Shown piece by piece: positions 1 through 7,362 of a stretch of 13,743 nt of DNA (positions within the stretch are counted from its first letter, which is position 1; each line of letters begins with the position of its first letter). The stretch covers positions 1-13,743 of the forward strand of contig JAOZNS010000051.1 of assembly GCA_029933635.1 (NCBI GenBank), read 5' to 3'. The notes beneath the pieces are model-generated. The model searched no databases. It was not told where the DNA came from and saw nothing but the letters and a program-made list of their open reading frames with translations. The position numbers and the translations under genes are program-made. Source of the DNA: Candidatus Zixiibacteriota bacterium (lineage in GTDB: Bacteria; Zixibacteria; MSB-5A5; SM1-73).

Positions 1-181
1 TCGGGAAGGAGAAATCCCTTTTCGCAAAATAATAGACCAAAGCTCCACGCTTTTGAGGAGAGTCCACCCCCTTTGGACGAGAAGTCAAAACTACCAAGCT
101 TCTGGTGGTCGAATCGCTGTTGGCAAAACAGATGCTAAAGGAAAGGAAGAAAAACAGAAAGATGATAAACAGCTTTTTCAT
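1..181 (-). CDS. Exported protein of unknown function, N-terminal fragment (runs off the left edge)
   Basis: The first 60 codons of a gene whose 3' part lies outside the window. It starts at ATG (181) with an AGGA-type Shine-Dalgarno about 7 nt upstream, 35 bp after the stop of the DUF5683-like gene, so it is probably the next gene of the same transcript. Residues 1-20 form a clear signal peptide: MKK, then a phenylalanine- and leucine-rich core, then CFA before a likely cleavage at about residue 20. A cysteine sits at residue 18, but the preceding residues (FSI) do not make a good lipobox, so a lipoprotein is unlikely. The mature start (SLVVLTSRPKGVD) resembles the first strand of a PEGA-like surface domain, but the glycine spacing does not fit. 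I do not recognise the family. The coding call rests on the signal peptide, the RBS and the spacing. Confidence 0.7.
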   Translation of the reverse strand, partial: MKKLFIIFLFFFLSFSICFANSDSTTRSLVVLTSRPKGVDSPQKRGALVYYFAKRDFSFP

Positions 182-216
182 TTTAGATCCTGAACCTTTG
201 TCCTTCTGAAATCTGG

Positions 217-1116
217 TTAAAACTTCATGCTCACTGACAGTCGAGGGATTATCTCCCGATTCATTTCTACCAATCTGGTCTTGAATTCTATCTGTCCAAA
301 CCTTTCTCCCTTTTTGTTATATTTCTTCACCGCAATGGCCGCATCAAAGGCGGAGAGAATGTGATTGGCTAAGGAGATCATGGCGGTGTATTTAGCCTTA
401 TTCAGCCAATCGTTGGAGACGGCTCGCATGTCTCTATACCTGTCCCAGTTTGGGCTGGGCAGTATGGAGCCATCATAATCGTCCCAGCCCCATCGGAATT
501 GCTCATATTTACCTATCATCTCATAGTATTGCTGGGTCTTTTTGTCCGGCAGATGATGCGAAAGATAGGTCCATTCCTGCTTCTCCTTGTCAAAGTAGCG
601 GCAGGTATCGCAGACAGGATCATAGGAGGGACAGTCGATTCCTAAACTATCTATCAACCACTGAACATATTCTTCCTCAAACCAGTGGTCATCCGCCCAA
701 CGTTTATAATTTTTTTCTTCGTCCTTTCCTTTGCCGTGATAGTTAAAATATAGAATCCACAAGGTTAGATCCAATCCAAAAAAGAGTGCTGCCTTCAGTT
801 TGGAGCCGGCGTAAAACTCTCCTGATCCAGGAATGATCAAAGAGTAAACAAAAGCCCGCTTCAACGATTTTCCCTTAAAGCCATAAACATCGGTTACCTC
901 CCCGGATCTTGCCGAATCCCCCTCATAGGCAAAATATGAAGCCTGGGTTAATCTGAGTATCTTCTGGCTGTGTTCGAAATCTCTTTGCGAAAAGGTCCTC
1001 TGGAAGGAGAATTTTTTTTCCTTGTTCTCAATGAAGGTTTTTCCATTACTTAAAGAAAATAGAACGAGTATAAAGGAAAGCAAACATCCAGTGGTTTGAA
1101 GATATTTTTTTCTCAT
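217..1116 (-). CDS. DUF5683-like membrane protein of unknown function
   Basis: A protein of 299 aa starting at ATG 1116, with a GAGGAG Shine-Dalgarno 6 nt upstream. Residues 1-25 are a signal peptide or membrane anchor. Residues 87-125 hold the hallmark stretch: RAFVYSLIIPGSGEFYAG followed by a hydrophobic segment. This resembles the PGxGqFYxG turn and transmembrane hairpin of DUF5683-type proteins common in FCB bacteria. An aromatic, charged middle follows, with a cysteine cluster C162-x5-C168-x2-C171 that may form disulfides or bind metal. A second hydrophobic stretch lies at about 241-263, and the C-terminus is beta-like (PRLSVSMKF). The role of the family is unknown; it often lies near envelope genes. 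Here it follows the T9SS protease gene, separated by 98 bp of inverted repeats, so co-transcription is uncertain. The family call rests on one motif; the gene itself is secure. Confidence 0.65.
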   Translation of the reverse strand: MRKKYLQTTGCLLSFILVLFSLSNGKTFIENKEKKFSFQRTFSQRDFEHSQKILRLTQASYFAYEGDSARSGEVTDVYGFKGKSLKRAFVYSLIIPGSGEFYAGSKLKAALFFGLDLTLWILYFNYHGKGKDEEKNYKRWADDHWFEEEYVQWLIDSLGIDCPSYDPVCDTCRYFDKEKQEWTYLSHHLPDKKTQQYYEMIGKYEQFRWGWDDYDGSILPSPNWDRYRDMRAVSNDWLNKAKYTAMISLANHILSAFDAAIAVKKYNKKGERFGQIEFKTRLVEMNREIIPRLSVSMKF

Positions 1117-1145
1117 CTTCCTCTCCTCTTGTAAAGAAGTTTTCA

Positions 1146-1211
1146 GTCGGGCTGCGAAACTGCCCGACGACCTTTTTGTCGGGTATCCCCCGCCTTGGGC
1201 GGGGAAAACCC
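1146..1211 (-). repeat. Composite GC-rich inverted repeats between the M6 protease and DUF5683-like genes
   Basis: This 98-bp gap holds two adjacent hairpins. One pairs GTCGGGC (1146-1152) with GCCCGAC (1162-1168) across a 9-nt loop. The other pairs CCCCGCC (1188-1194) with GGCGGGG (1198-1204) across a 3-nt loop, flanked by a further GGGT/ACCC pairing (1181-1184 with 1208-1211). A third copy of the motif, GTCGGG at 1178-1183, can pair alternatively with CCCGAC at 1163-1168. It begins 4 bp past the M6 stop codon and is much richer in GC than its surroundings. Neither stem is followed by a run of T on the minus strand, so it is not a classical intrinsic terminator. It looks like a REP-like dispersed palindromic element, or an mRNA-stabilising 3' structure. 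The pairings are seen directly; dispersal is inferred. Confidence 0.6.
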
Positions 1212-1214
1212 AAC

Positions 1215-4200
1215 CTACTTAACTATCGCCATTTTAAAAAACACCACCTGATTTTGATCTACTGATTTTGCTTCAACACGGCACAAATATACCCCACTGG
1301 CAAACTTAGAGCAGTCCCAGACAAGCTCGTTATTCGTCCTTCCTTCACCCGGACCAGAAAACTCATCCACCAGCATTCCGGAAAGATCATAAACTTTTAT
1401 GCGCACCTCTGCATCCTCCTTCAGGTAATATCTGATCTTGGTCTGATTTTTGGCTGGATTGGGATAATTGAATGCTGAGTTTGCCGGAAGCAGATCCCCG
1501 ACCACCGGAGGAAGTGGTGGCTGGCTCTCCTCTGAAAAATGATTGGTGTGCCCCGCATCATAGCCAAACATCACCCAGGGAAAGTTTTCCTCTTTATATT
1601 CTCCTGGAAGATCCCAGGCATAGATGAAGCCGTCATCGCTTGCGACAAAAAGCTCTGAGTTTATGTCCTTATCCAAGTTGATCAGAATGGGACACGAAGT
1701 AACCGGTCCACCAATGGGCAAAGGAAATCCATCCACCATCTTACCATCTTTGTTATAGGCTAAGACCTGGTGGTTCTTGGTGCCAACGACTATATCCGGA
1801 TAGCCATCTTTATCCACATCCCCCAAAATTGGAGAGAAGTTTACCAGATCCGAAGACTCATCCGAATGACTTATCGTAACAGGGAAATTGCTCACCGGTG
1901 TGCCATTGAAATTGTAGGCAAAGATTTTGTCCTGATAAGCCACCACCACCTCCAGATAGCCATCCTTGTCCAGATCGCCTAACACTGGATTCGCTCTGAT
2001 CATTTTCATGTTTGTCTCCGCAAGGTTGCCAGGCTGATGATTGAAAAAATCATACAAAACATAAATTTTCCCGTCACCACCAACTACCACCACGTCTAAC
2101 TTCCCGTCTCTGTTCAAATCACCACTAACCGGTAAAGAATTATTAATTGTCGGAATTATACCCACAGAGATGGGAGGCATAGGAGGGTTGGTAAAACTTT
2201 CTTTCCTGATATATCCGTTAACTTCATCCTCGGTCAAGATACAGAAGCTACCCAAGGTATCGCCCATAGCCAGTCCGATAACTTTTTCGGAATAGGTTTT
2301 CTCGAATCTGACCACTCCCTTTTGATCGAAAACCTTCACCGATCCATTTTCCCCTCCTGCTAATATCTCCAAATCCGACTCATTGGTATCGAAATTAGCT
2401 ATCACCGGACTCATAGAAATTCTTTCCCCAAGTTGAACCGGGAAACCATCCAGAACATCTGCCTTTCCATCCAGGTTCAGATCATAAGGATGCCACGCAA
2501 AGACTCTGCCGTCTACGGTTGCCGCCACCACCTCCAAAGTATCATCCCCATTTAAATCGCCCAGAGAAGGCGGACCAAAGAAAGCAGAATCGTCCGAGGC
2601 AAATATCGCCAGAGGCAGAGAGACCAGCGTGGAGTCAAACAACATCACCTCCACAGAATCGGAAGAAGAGAGAATTACACTTTCGCCCCCCGGACCCCAG
2701 GCATGAATGAATCTGTCGGAGGAAAGAAAAATCTCTTCGTTTCCATCGTCGTTCACATCAGCATAAACTAAGGAACTGGCGTCCGTCTCTGGGATAAATT
2801 TCTGGGGGAAACCAGTCTGTGCCCAATCCTTTGAGATATTTAACCTCATCAAAGTGTCGGAGAGGCTGATGCCGGTGATCCAGATATGGGTGTTAGATTT
2901 GTTTCTGCTTCTGGACGAGGGAAAGGTGTAAGGGGTTAAAGCGGTGTTGTTGCCCTGATAAAACAGATCCTCCTTTCGTCCAAATCCGGTATAATAATTC
3001 CCTCCGAAATCTATGATGCCATCTGCCTCCACCAAGGTGAGAAAACGTCGGTCTCTGTCGCATTGCATCTGATTGTCCCAGAAATTGTTCAACCCATCGT
3101 TATCATAATCCAGATAAGCTACCCCTTCGTCCACATGCAAGATCAGAATTCCCGAGCCGGGCAAAAGCCAATCATACTCCCGATTATAGTTGCGCTCTTG
3201 GTCCACCGGTCCCAAGATCACGTTGGTGAGACTGTCGGCCCGAAGTGCACTGAAATGATCACCATCTAAGTCCACCTGCCGATTTTCCAGAAGAAAATAT
3301 TCCTGTGGGCTTATGGGTATCTTAATCAACTGAAGCTGGTCGGTTAACATCTCTGCGGCAAAAAGCCCTACATCCGGTTGATCGGTTATCTCAATCGGAT
3401 CGACAAAGCCCAGATAGGCTTTGCTCCAGGCACAGGGATAAACCGGCAAAACTCCGGAGACATAAACCCCATATCCCACATCCACCCCCACATTTTGGGC
3501 ATTGTTATCCATCAGGGCGAAGTCTCCCACCTGGGTCATGAAATTCTGAGAATTGTATAAATCCACCAAACCTAATTGATGTCCAAACTCATGTGCAAAT
3601 ACCGCATTCAAGGCGGTAACCCGATTGTCCTGAGAACGAGTCTCCGGGATGAAAAGACCTTCAGTTATTGGAAAGGTCCCGCCGTTGACCCATACCGTAT
3701 CTCCCAAAACGATAAAGCCGGAGAAAAGATCACCTGGAGTGGGATCAACCAGCTCCCCCAAATCGCTTTGCAAATCTGAGCCAGCATGAAAGATCACAAA
3801 GCAGTCATAATTAGAGAAGTCTATCCGATAGGTTTGCCAATCTCCATAAAGGGAGAGCGAATCCGCCAGCTCGAAGCTGTCATGAAAGAACTGTCTTAGC
3901 ATCTCGACCTTGCCAGAAAGGGATGAATCTGGAGCGCCATAGTGAGCCATGGGATAAGGAAGTCGGTAAGCTAAACTCTCGCTTTTGGGAAATACCTCCC
4001 CTTCAAGGGCCAGCTTACCTTCGGAGACGGTGAACCAGTAGTTATGCAAGGCTAAAAGATGCTTCTTGAAATAAAGGGTATCGTGGGGCGATGGATCAAT
4101 CAAATGACCTTCCTGTTGAAAGAACTCTTCCTGAGATCTTCTATCAAAAAGTCCATTGCCGGTGGTTCGGGGATCATCGGGAATCTCCTCTTGAAACTCC

Positions 4201-4487
4201 ACCATTATGGCTAAGATCTTTAAAGTTTTGGTCTGCAACGCAAGCTTTGAGAGTCGAGGAAGGGAATAGGGGGTTTCTCTTTCCAGTCCAAGCAAATTTT
4301 TGCGCGACACATCGCTTTTGAAGCCAAAAGTCTTGATAGGTTGGACCGACTTTTCATTAACTCTTAGCGACTCTTTACCTCGAATCCGCAGAATCTGCTC
4401 GGAATCTGCTCGAGTCACGCCAGTGAAGAATAACAGCATAATTAACGCTATAGCTTTTGATCTTAAAAGTATCACAGCATTCCTCAT
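1215..4487 (-). CDS. Secreted M6-family zinc metalloprotease with FG-GAP-type propeller and T9SS type A sorting domain
   Basis: A 1090-aa protein starting at ATG 4487. Residues 1-27 are a signal peptide (core IALIMLLFF, likely cut after TRA). A propeptide-like region follows, then an immune-inhibitor-A-type (M6) catalytic domain. The zinc motif is HEFGHQLGLVD: H299 and H303 are ligands, E300 the general base, D309 the third ligand. A probable Met-turn lies at FALMD (M326). Residues about 570-955 carry seven repeats of the form GDxxxDGxxExVV (near 574, 641, 694, 786, 834, 886 and 933), typical of FG-GAP/VCBS propeller repeats whose Asp-rich loops bind calcium. Residues about 1005-1090 form a T9SS type A sorting domain: NYPNPA, a VYDLSG strand, an ASGVYLCRV strand and terminal KMAIVK. 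It should cross the outer membrane by T9SS and be processed by the PorU encoded two genes upstream. The start lies 44 bp after the PorV stop; the SD is weak, so expression may depend on coupling. Confidence 0.92.
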   Translation of the reverse strand: MRNAVILLRSKAIALIMLLFFTGVTRADSEQILRIRGKESLRVNEKSVQPIKTFGFKSDVSRKNLLGLERETPYSLPRLSKLALQTKTLKILAIMVEFQEEIPDDPRTTGNGLFDRRSQEEFFQQEGHLIDPSPHDTLYFKKHLLALHNYWFTVSEGKLALEGEVFPKSESLAYRLPYPMAHYGAPDSSLSGKVEMLRQFFHDSFELADSLSLYGDWQTYRIDFSNYDCFVIFHAGSDLQSDLGELVDPTPGDLFSGFIVLGDTVWVNGGTFPITEGLFIPETRSQDNRVTALNAVFAHEFGHQLGLVDLYNSQNFMTQVGDFALMDNNAQNVGVDVGYGVYVSGVLPVYPCAWSKAYLGFVDPIEITDQPDVGLFAAEMLTDQLQLIKIPISPQEYFLLENRQVDLDGDHFSALRADSLTNVILGPVDQERNYNREYDWLLPGSGILILHVDEGVAYLDYDNDGLNNFWDNQMQCDRDRRFLTLVEADGIIDFGGNYYTGFGRKEDLFYQGNNTALTPYTFPSSRSRNKSNTHIWITGISLSDTLMRLNISKDWAQTGFPQKFIPETDASSLVYADVNDDGNEEIFLSSDRFIHAWGPGGESVILSSSDSVEVMLFDSTLVSLPLAIFASDDSAFFGPPSLGDLNGDDTLEVVAATVDGRVFAWHPYDLNLDGKADVLDGFPVQLGERISMSPVIANFDTNESDLEILAGGENGSVKVFDQKGVVRFEKTYSEKVIGLAMGDTLGSFCILTEDEVNGYIRKESFTNPPMPPISVGIIPTINNSLPVSGDLNRDGKLDVVVVGGDGKIYVLYDFFNHQPGNLAETNMKMIRANPVLGDLDKDGYLEVVVAYQDKIFAYNFNGTPVSNFPVTISHSDESSDLVNFSPILGDVDKDGYPDIVVGTKNHQVLAYNKDGKMVDGFPLPIGGPVTSCPILINLDKDINSELFVASDDGFIYAWDLPGEYKEENFPWVMFGYDAGHTNHFSEESQPPLPPVVGDLLPANSAFNYPNPAKNQTKIRYYLKEDAEVRIKVYDLSGMLVDEFSGPGEGRTNNELVWDCSKFASGVYLCRVEAKSVDQNQVVFFKMAIVK

Positions 4488-4531
4488 TGCCAGAACCTAA
4501 CGTAAGTTAGATTCTGGTTTTGACCACCAGC

Positions 4532-7165
4532 TTAAAACCTTCCGGTCATGGAGAATCGCATGGTGTTAGCCAGAGCCAAATCCTTGGAGGAGGGGATGTA
4601 GGCGAAATCGAAGCGGAAAAGTCCATATTGCAGTCCCGCGCCGAAGGTGGCGGTCCTTATATCACCCACCTTATCGTAGATATAGCCTGCTCGCAGTGAA
4701 ACATAGGTTCCATACCAATACTCTATTCCCATGTTCTCAATGGCTTCCTTTATCTCAGTGCTCAGAGGATCATCCAGCCCCACCAGCTCCTTGTTTACCT
4801 CAAAGGTGGCGGTAAGACGGTTGAATGGGGTATCAACGAGTCGGTAAGCTAAACCAACCGCCAGATTGCGGGGAAGGGGATCTGACTGATTTAAATCGAT
4901 ATAAGCGATGTTGGGACCTAAGTTGGTCAAAGCGGCTCCGAAAGTCAGTCTTTTTATAAAGGTGTCGTATAGAAGCCCGGCATCCAGAGCAAAGGATGAG
5001 CCGGACCCTTTCCCCTTCTCCAGTCCAGCACCTTGATCAGCCAGGTGACTATAGATTATTTTAGCGGAAAGTCCGGTGGTCAAGCTGGGACTGAGTCGGG
5101 TACCGTAGGAGAAGGCGAAAGCCATCTCAAAGCTGTCAAACTCGCCTTTCACCTGTCCCCATTCATCGGTTCGCACATTTCTCCCCAAGGAGAGAAAGGT
5201 GAGGTTTGCCCCCACCGTTCCCCAGCCCTCCATATGTTGAACATAGGAGAGATATTCGTAGTAAAGATCTGAAGCCAGCTCAGGAAGCCAGTTGGCATGC
5301 ATGAAGGTAACCTCCTTTTTGGCATGGGCATATATCACCACCTTCTTTGGAGTGGCGAACCACACCTCTCCGTCCCTGTGAATGATCTTTCTGGTCTGCG
5401 CACGTTCCAGCCCAGCATGATAATATCTTCCCCAGCTTTCCCCATCCCATCTTATGGTTCCATACTGCGTTCCCACCAAAAGCTTGTCCTTCCCCGCAGA
5501 TGATAAAGATAAGATCTTGCTTCCTGTTGCATTATAATAAACATAAATCTTTTCTCCAGGATTAAGCTTTCCACTTACATCCAGATCATTATAATCTATG
5601 ATCATTTGAGAAAGCTTGGAGATTTTATCCTCGTCCTCGGACCTCAAAAAGAGCCGAGCCACCTTTTTAGCATCATCTCCCTCATCCGCGGTGTAAAGTT
5701 GATATCCATAGGTGAACCATCGATTTTCTGTATATCTTTTCAAACCTTGATCCGTACCCACCCACAGATTTCCTCGATCATCCATAGTTAAAGCTGTAAT
5801 CTGTCCGTTCAAACCCAGCTCGTAGGGTAGGTTGAGGGTGTCACCTGAAGCTATCGTGGTATCAGTTAACCTATTATAGACTTTAACCTTTTCCATGGCT
5901 TGAAAAACGAACCTTTCATTTTGGCTTCCCACAAATTTTCTTAACACTTTATCAAGGTTATCCCCGATTTTGATGGTGTATTTCTCATGTGGTTGCCAGG
6001 ACTCTCCGTCGAACTTGAAAAGCTTCCTCTTGGTAGCCACCCAGATCTCTCGTTCTCCCCGGTGGGCAAAGTCGACCACCTCCATATCATCGATCGCTCC
6101 TCCGAGAGGAACTGGAGTCCAAAAAGAGCCGTCAAATTTAGCTGGTCCTTTATCCGTTCCCACCCATACATACCGGGTGGAGAGGGGCAAAATTGCAGTT
6201 ATATGGTTTGAAGGAAGCCCATCTTCGTATTTTTCCCACCTTTTTCCATCGAAGGAAAAAAGACCCTCCTTGCTGCCCACCCAGAGGATTTTTCCATCCG
6301 AGGCTATGGCCGTAAGGCTGTCACCGAACAATACCCGATAGGGAATCTTCACAGTTTCTGGTAGCCTCTTGGCGATGGTTTGAGGAAAAAGAGGAAGAAT
6401 CTGCTTTATCTCTTCGGAGGTTAGGCTATCATCAGCAAAGGATTTATCTATTTGATCGACCAGCTTCAAAAGGTTCTCAGGAGTCAAACGACATTCATCC
6501 CAAGCAGATAGAAGTTTTTCCCACAAGGATGAAAGCTCATCGTCGGTCTGAACGCCAGAGTTTAACATCCTTTCTTTGAGAAGAATTAATGTATCCTTTC
6601 CGACAGGTTGATTGAATCGGGCGGTGATCTTTTTCATCCTTTTGATTTTCTCCTCATCACCTTCTTGGGTATATTTTCTGAGGATGCTCTCCAGCGACTC
6701 TCCAGAAGAGGTGGAATAATTCTGGTAGTTGTACCACTTTGATCTATGTAGTCTGAAAAGGTCGAAGCTGGTGATGGCCCATACATCATAGCGCTTGTAG
6801 TTTAGCTCCGGCACATCGTTTCGCAGCAATGCGATGGATTTAACTTCAGCCTTGGTGGGATCGGACAAAAGCTCCTCCCACCCCGGACCAGATCGTCGGC
6901 ATCTTTCTTTCAGCTCATCAGAAGGGAAGGAATATTCCAGCCAGGTGGAGGTCAAAGGATATCTTCCCAGCCCAGCTGGATTCCAGTGGGTGGCGGTGGC
7001 ATCATTTGAGATTGCCACAAAAGCCTCCCCCATTCCTGCGGCCCGAGCTCCAGCAGCAATCCGTAAGAACAAAACTCCTGACCGGCTTACGTCTGCTCGA
7101 GATGCAGAGCTTATGAAAAGCAAAATTAAGCCCAGGATCAAACCAAAAGAAGTTGACTTCTTCAT
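4532..7165 (-). CDS. porV: PorV-like T9SS outer-membrane barrel protein with inserted beta-propeller and LysM-like modules
   Basis: An 877-aa protein. The ATG at 7165 is chosen over the in-frame TTG at 7171 because AAGGAGG (7173-7179) lies 7 nt before it. Residues 1-24 are a signal peptide. Residues 26-68 carry the PorV/UPF0164 signature: FLRIAAGARAAGMGEAFVA, then NDATATHWNPAGLG. The barrel resumes at about 620 (HANWLPEL, a YEY strand, GWGTVGANLTFLSLG) and ends in strands terminating in MRFSMTGRF. PorV binds sorting domains of T9SS cargo and hands it to PorU. PorV proteins are usually about 350-400 aa; here about 540 residues (75-618) split the barrel. The insert has six propeller-like repeats of the type LWVGTxxGLxxFDGxxW (from about 284, 322, 361, 456, 551 and 591) and three LysM-like modules (about 150-199, 396-449, 491-545), two of them between repeats. 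The family call is firm; the effect of the insert is inference. Confidence 0.88.
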   Translation of the reverse strand: MKKSTSFGLILGLILLFISSASRADVSRSGVLFLRIAAGARAAGMGEAFVAISNDATATHWNPAGLGRYPLTSTWLEYSFPSDELKERCRRSGPGWEELLSDPTKAEVKSIALLRNDVPELNYKRYDVWAITSFDLFRLHRSKWYNYQNYSTSSGESLESILRKYTQEGDEEKIKRMKKITARFNQPVGKDTLILLKERMLNSGVQTDDELSSLWEKLLSAWDECRLTPENLLKLVDQIDKSFADDSLTSEEIKQILPLFPQTIAKRLPETVKIPYRVLFGDSLTAIASDGKILWVGSKEGLFSFDGKRWEKYEDGLPSNHITAILPLSTRYVWVGTDKGPAKFDGSFWTPVPLGGAIDDMEVVDFAHRGEREIWVATKRKLFKFDGESWQPHEKYTIKIGDNLDKVLRKFVGSQNERFVFQAMEKVKVYNRLTDTTIASGDTLNLPYELGLNGQITALTMDDRGNLWVGTDQGLKRYTENRWFTYGYQLYTADEGDDAKKVARLFLRSEDEDKISKLSQMIIDYNDLDVSGKLNPGEKIYVYYNATGSKILSLSSAGKDKLLVGTQYGTIRWDGESWGRYYHAGLERAQTRKIIHRDGEVWFATPKKVVIYAHAKKEVTFMHANWLPELASDLYYEYLSYVQHMEGWGTVGANLTFLSLGRNVRTDEWGQVKGEFDSFEMAFAFSYGTRLSPSLTTGLSAKIIYSHLADQGAGLEKGKGSGSSFALDAGLLYDTFIKRLTFGAALTNLGPNIAYIDLNQSDPLPRNLAVGLAYRLVDTPFNRLTATFEVNKELVGLDDPLSTEIKEAIENMGIEYWYGTYVSLRAGYIYDKVGDIRTATFGAGLQYGLFRFDFAYIPSSKDLALANTMRFSMTGRF

Positions 7166-7172
7166 CAGCAAA

Positions 7173-7179
7173 CCTCCTT
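7173..7179 (-). promoter_or_regulatory. Strong Shine-Dalgarno that fixes the porV-like start
   Basis: AAGGAGG on the minus strand lies 7 nt before ATG 7165. A longer reading from TTG 7171 would begin only 1 nt after this site and is unlikely. Confidence 0.9.
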
Positions 7180-7267
7180 AAGATGCTTCCTGAGTTTCAT
7201 CTGGATGAAGCAGAATCTGCCAGATGTGATTCAGTTGCAATGCTTTCAATTTTTTGTGTTTACGTAG

Positions 7268-7296
7268 AATATAGCTTTTTTCCTTAAAATCGGCAA
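7268..7296 (-). promoter_or_regulatory. Weak candidate promoter in the porU-porV gap
   Basis: Reading the minus strand, TTGCCG (7296-7291) and TATATT (7273-7268) are separated by 17 bp; they match the sigma70 hexamers at 4 of 6 and 5 of 6 positions. The gap of 197 bp between PorU and the PorV-like gene is AT-rich and has no convincing gene or terminator, so an internal start that boosts porV and the M6 protease is plausible. The match could be chance in AT-rich DNA. Confidence 0.3.
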
Positions 7297-7362
7297 TAAT
7301 TTTAGAATGATAACTTCCTTCGATTGACGGCGTTTTGATCTTTGAGGGACTGGTTGAATCTT

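Noticed and set aside
1..181. Lipoprotein signal with Cys18 in the fragment at the left edge
   Set aside because: FSI before the Cys lacks the small residue at -1 needed for a lipobox; a standard signal peptide fits better.
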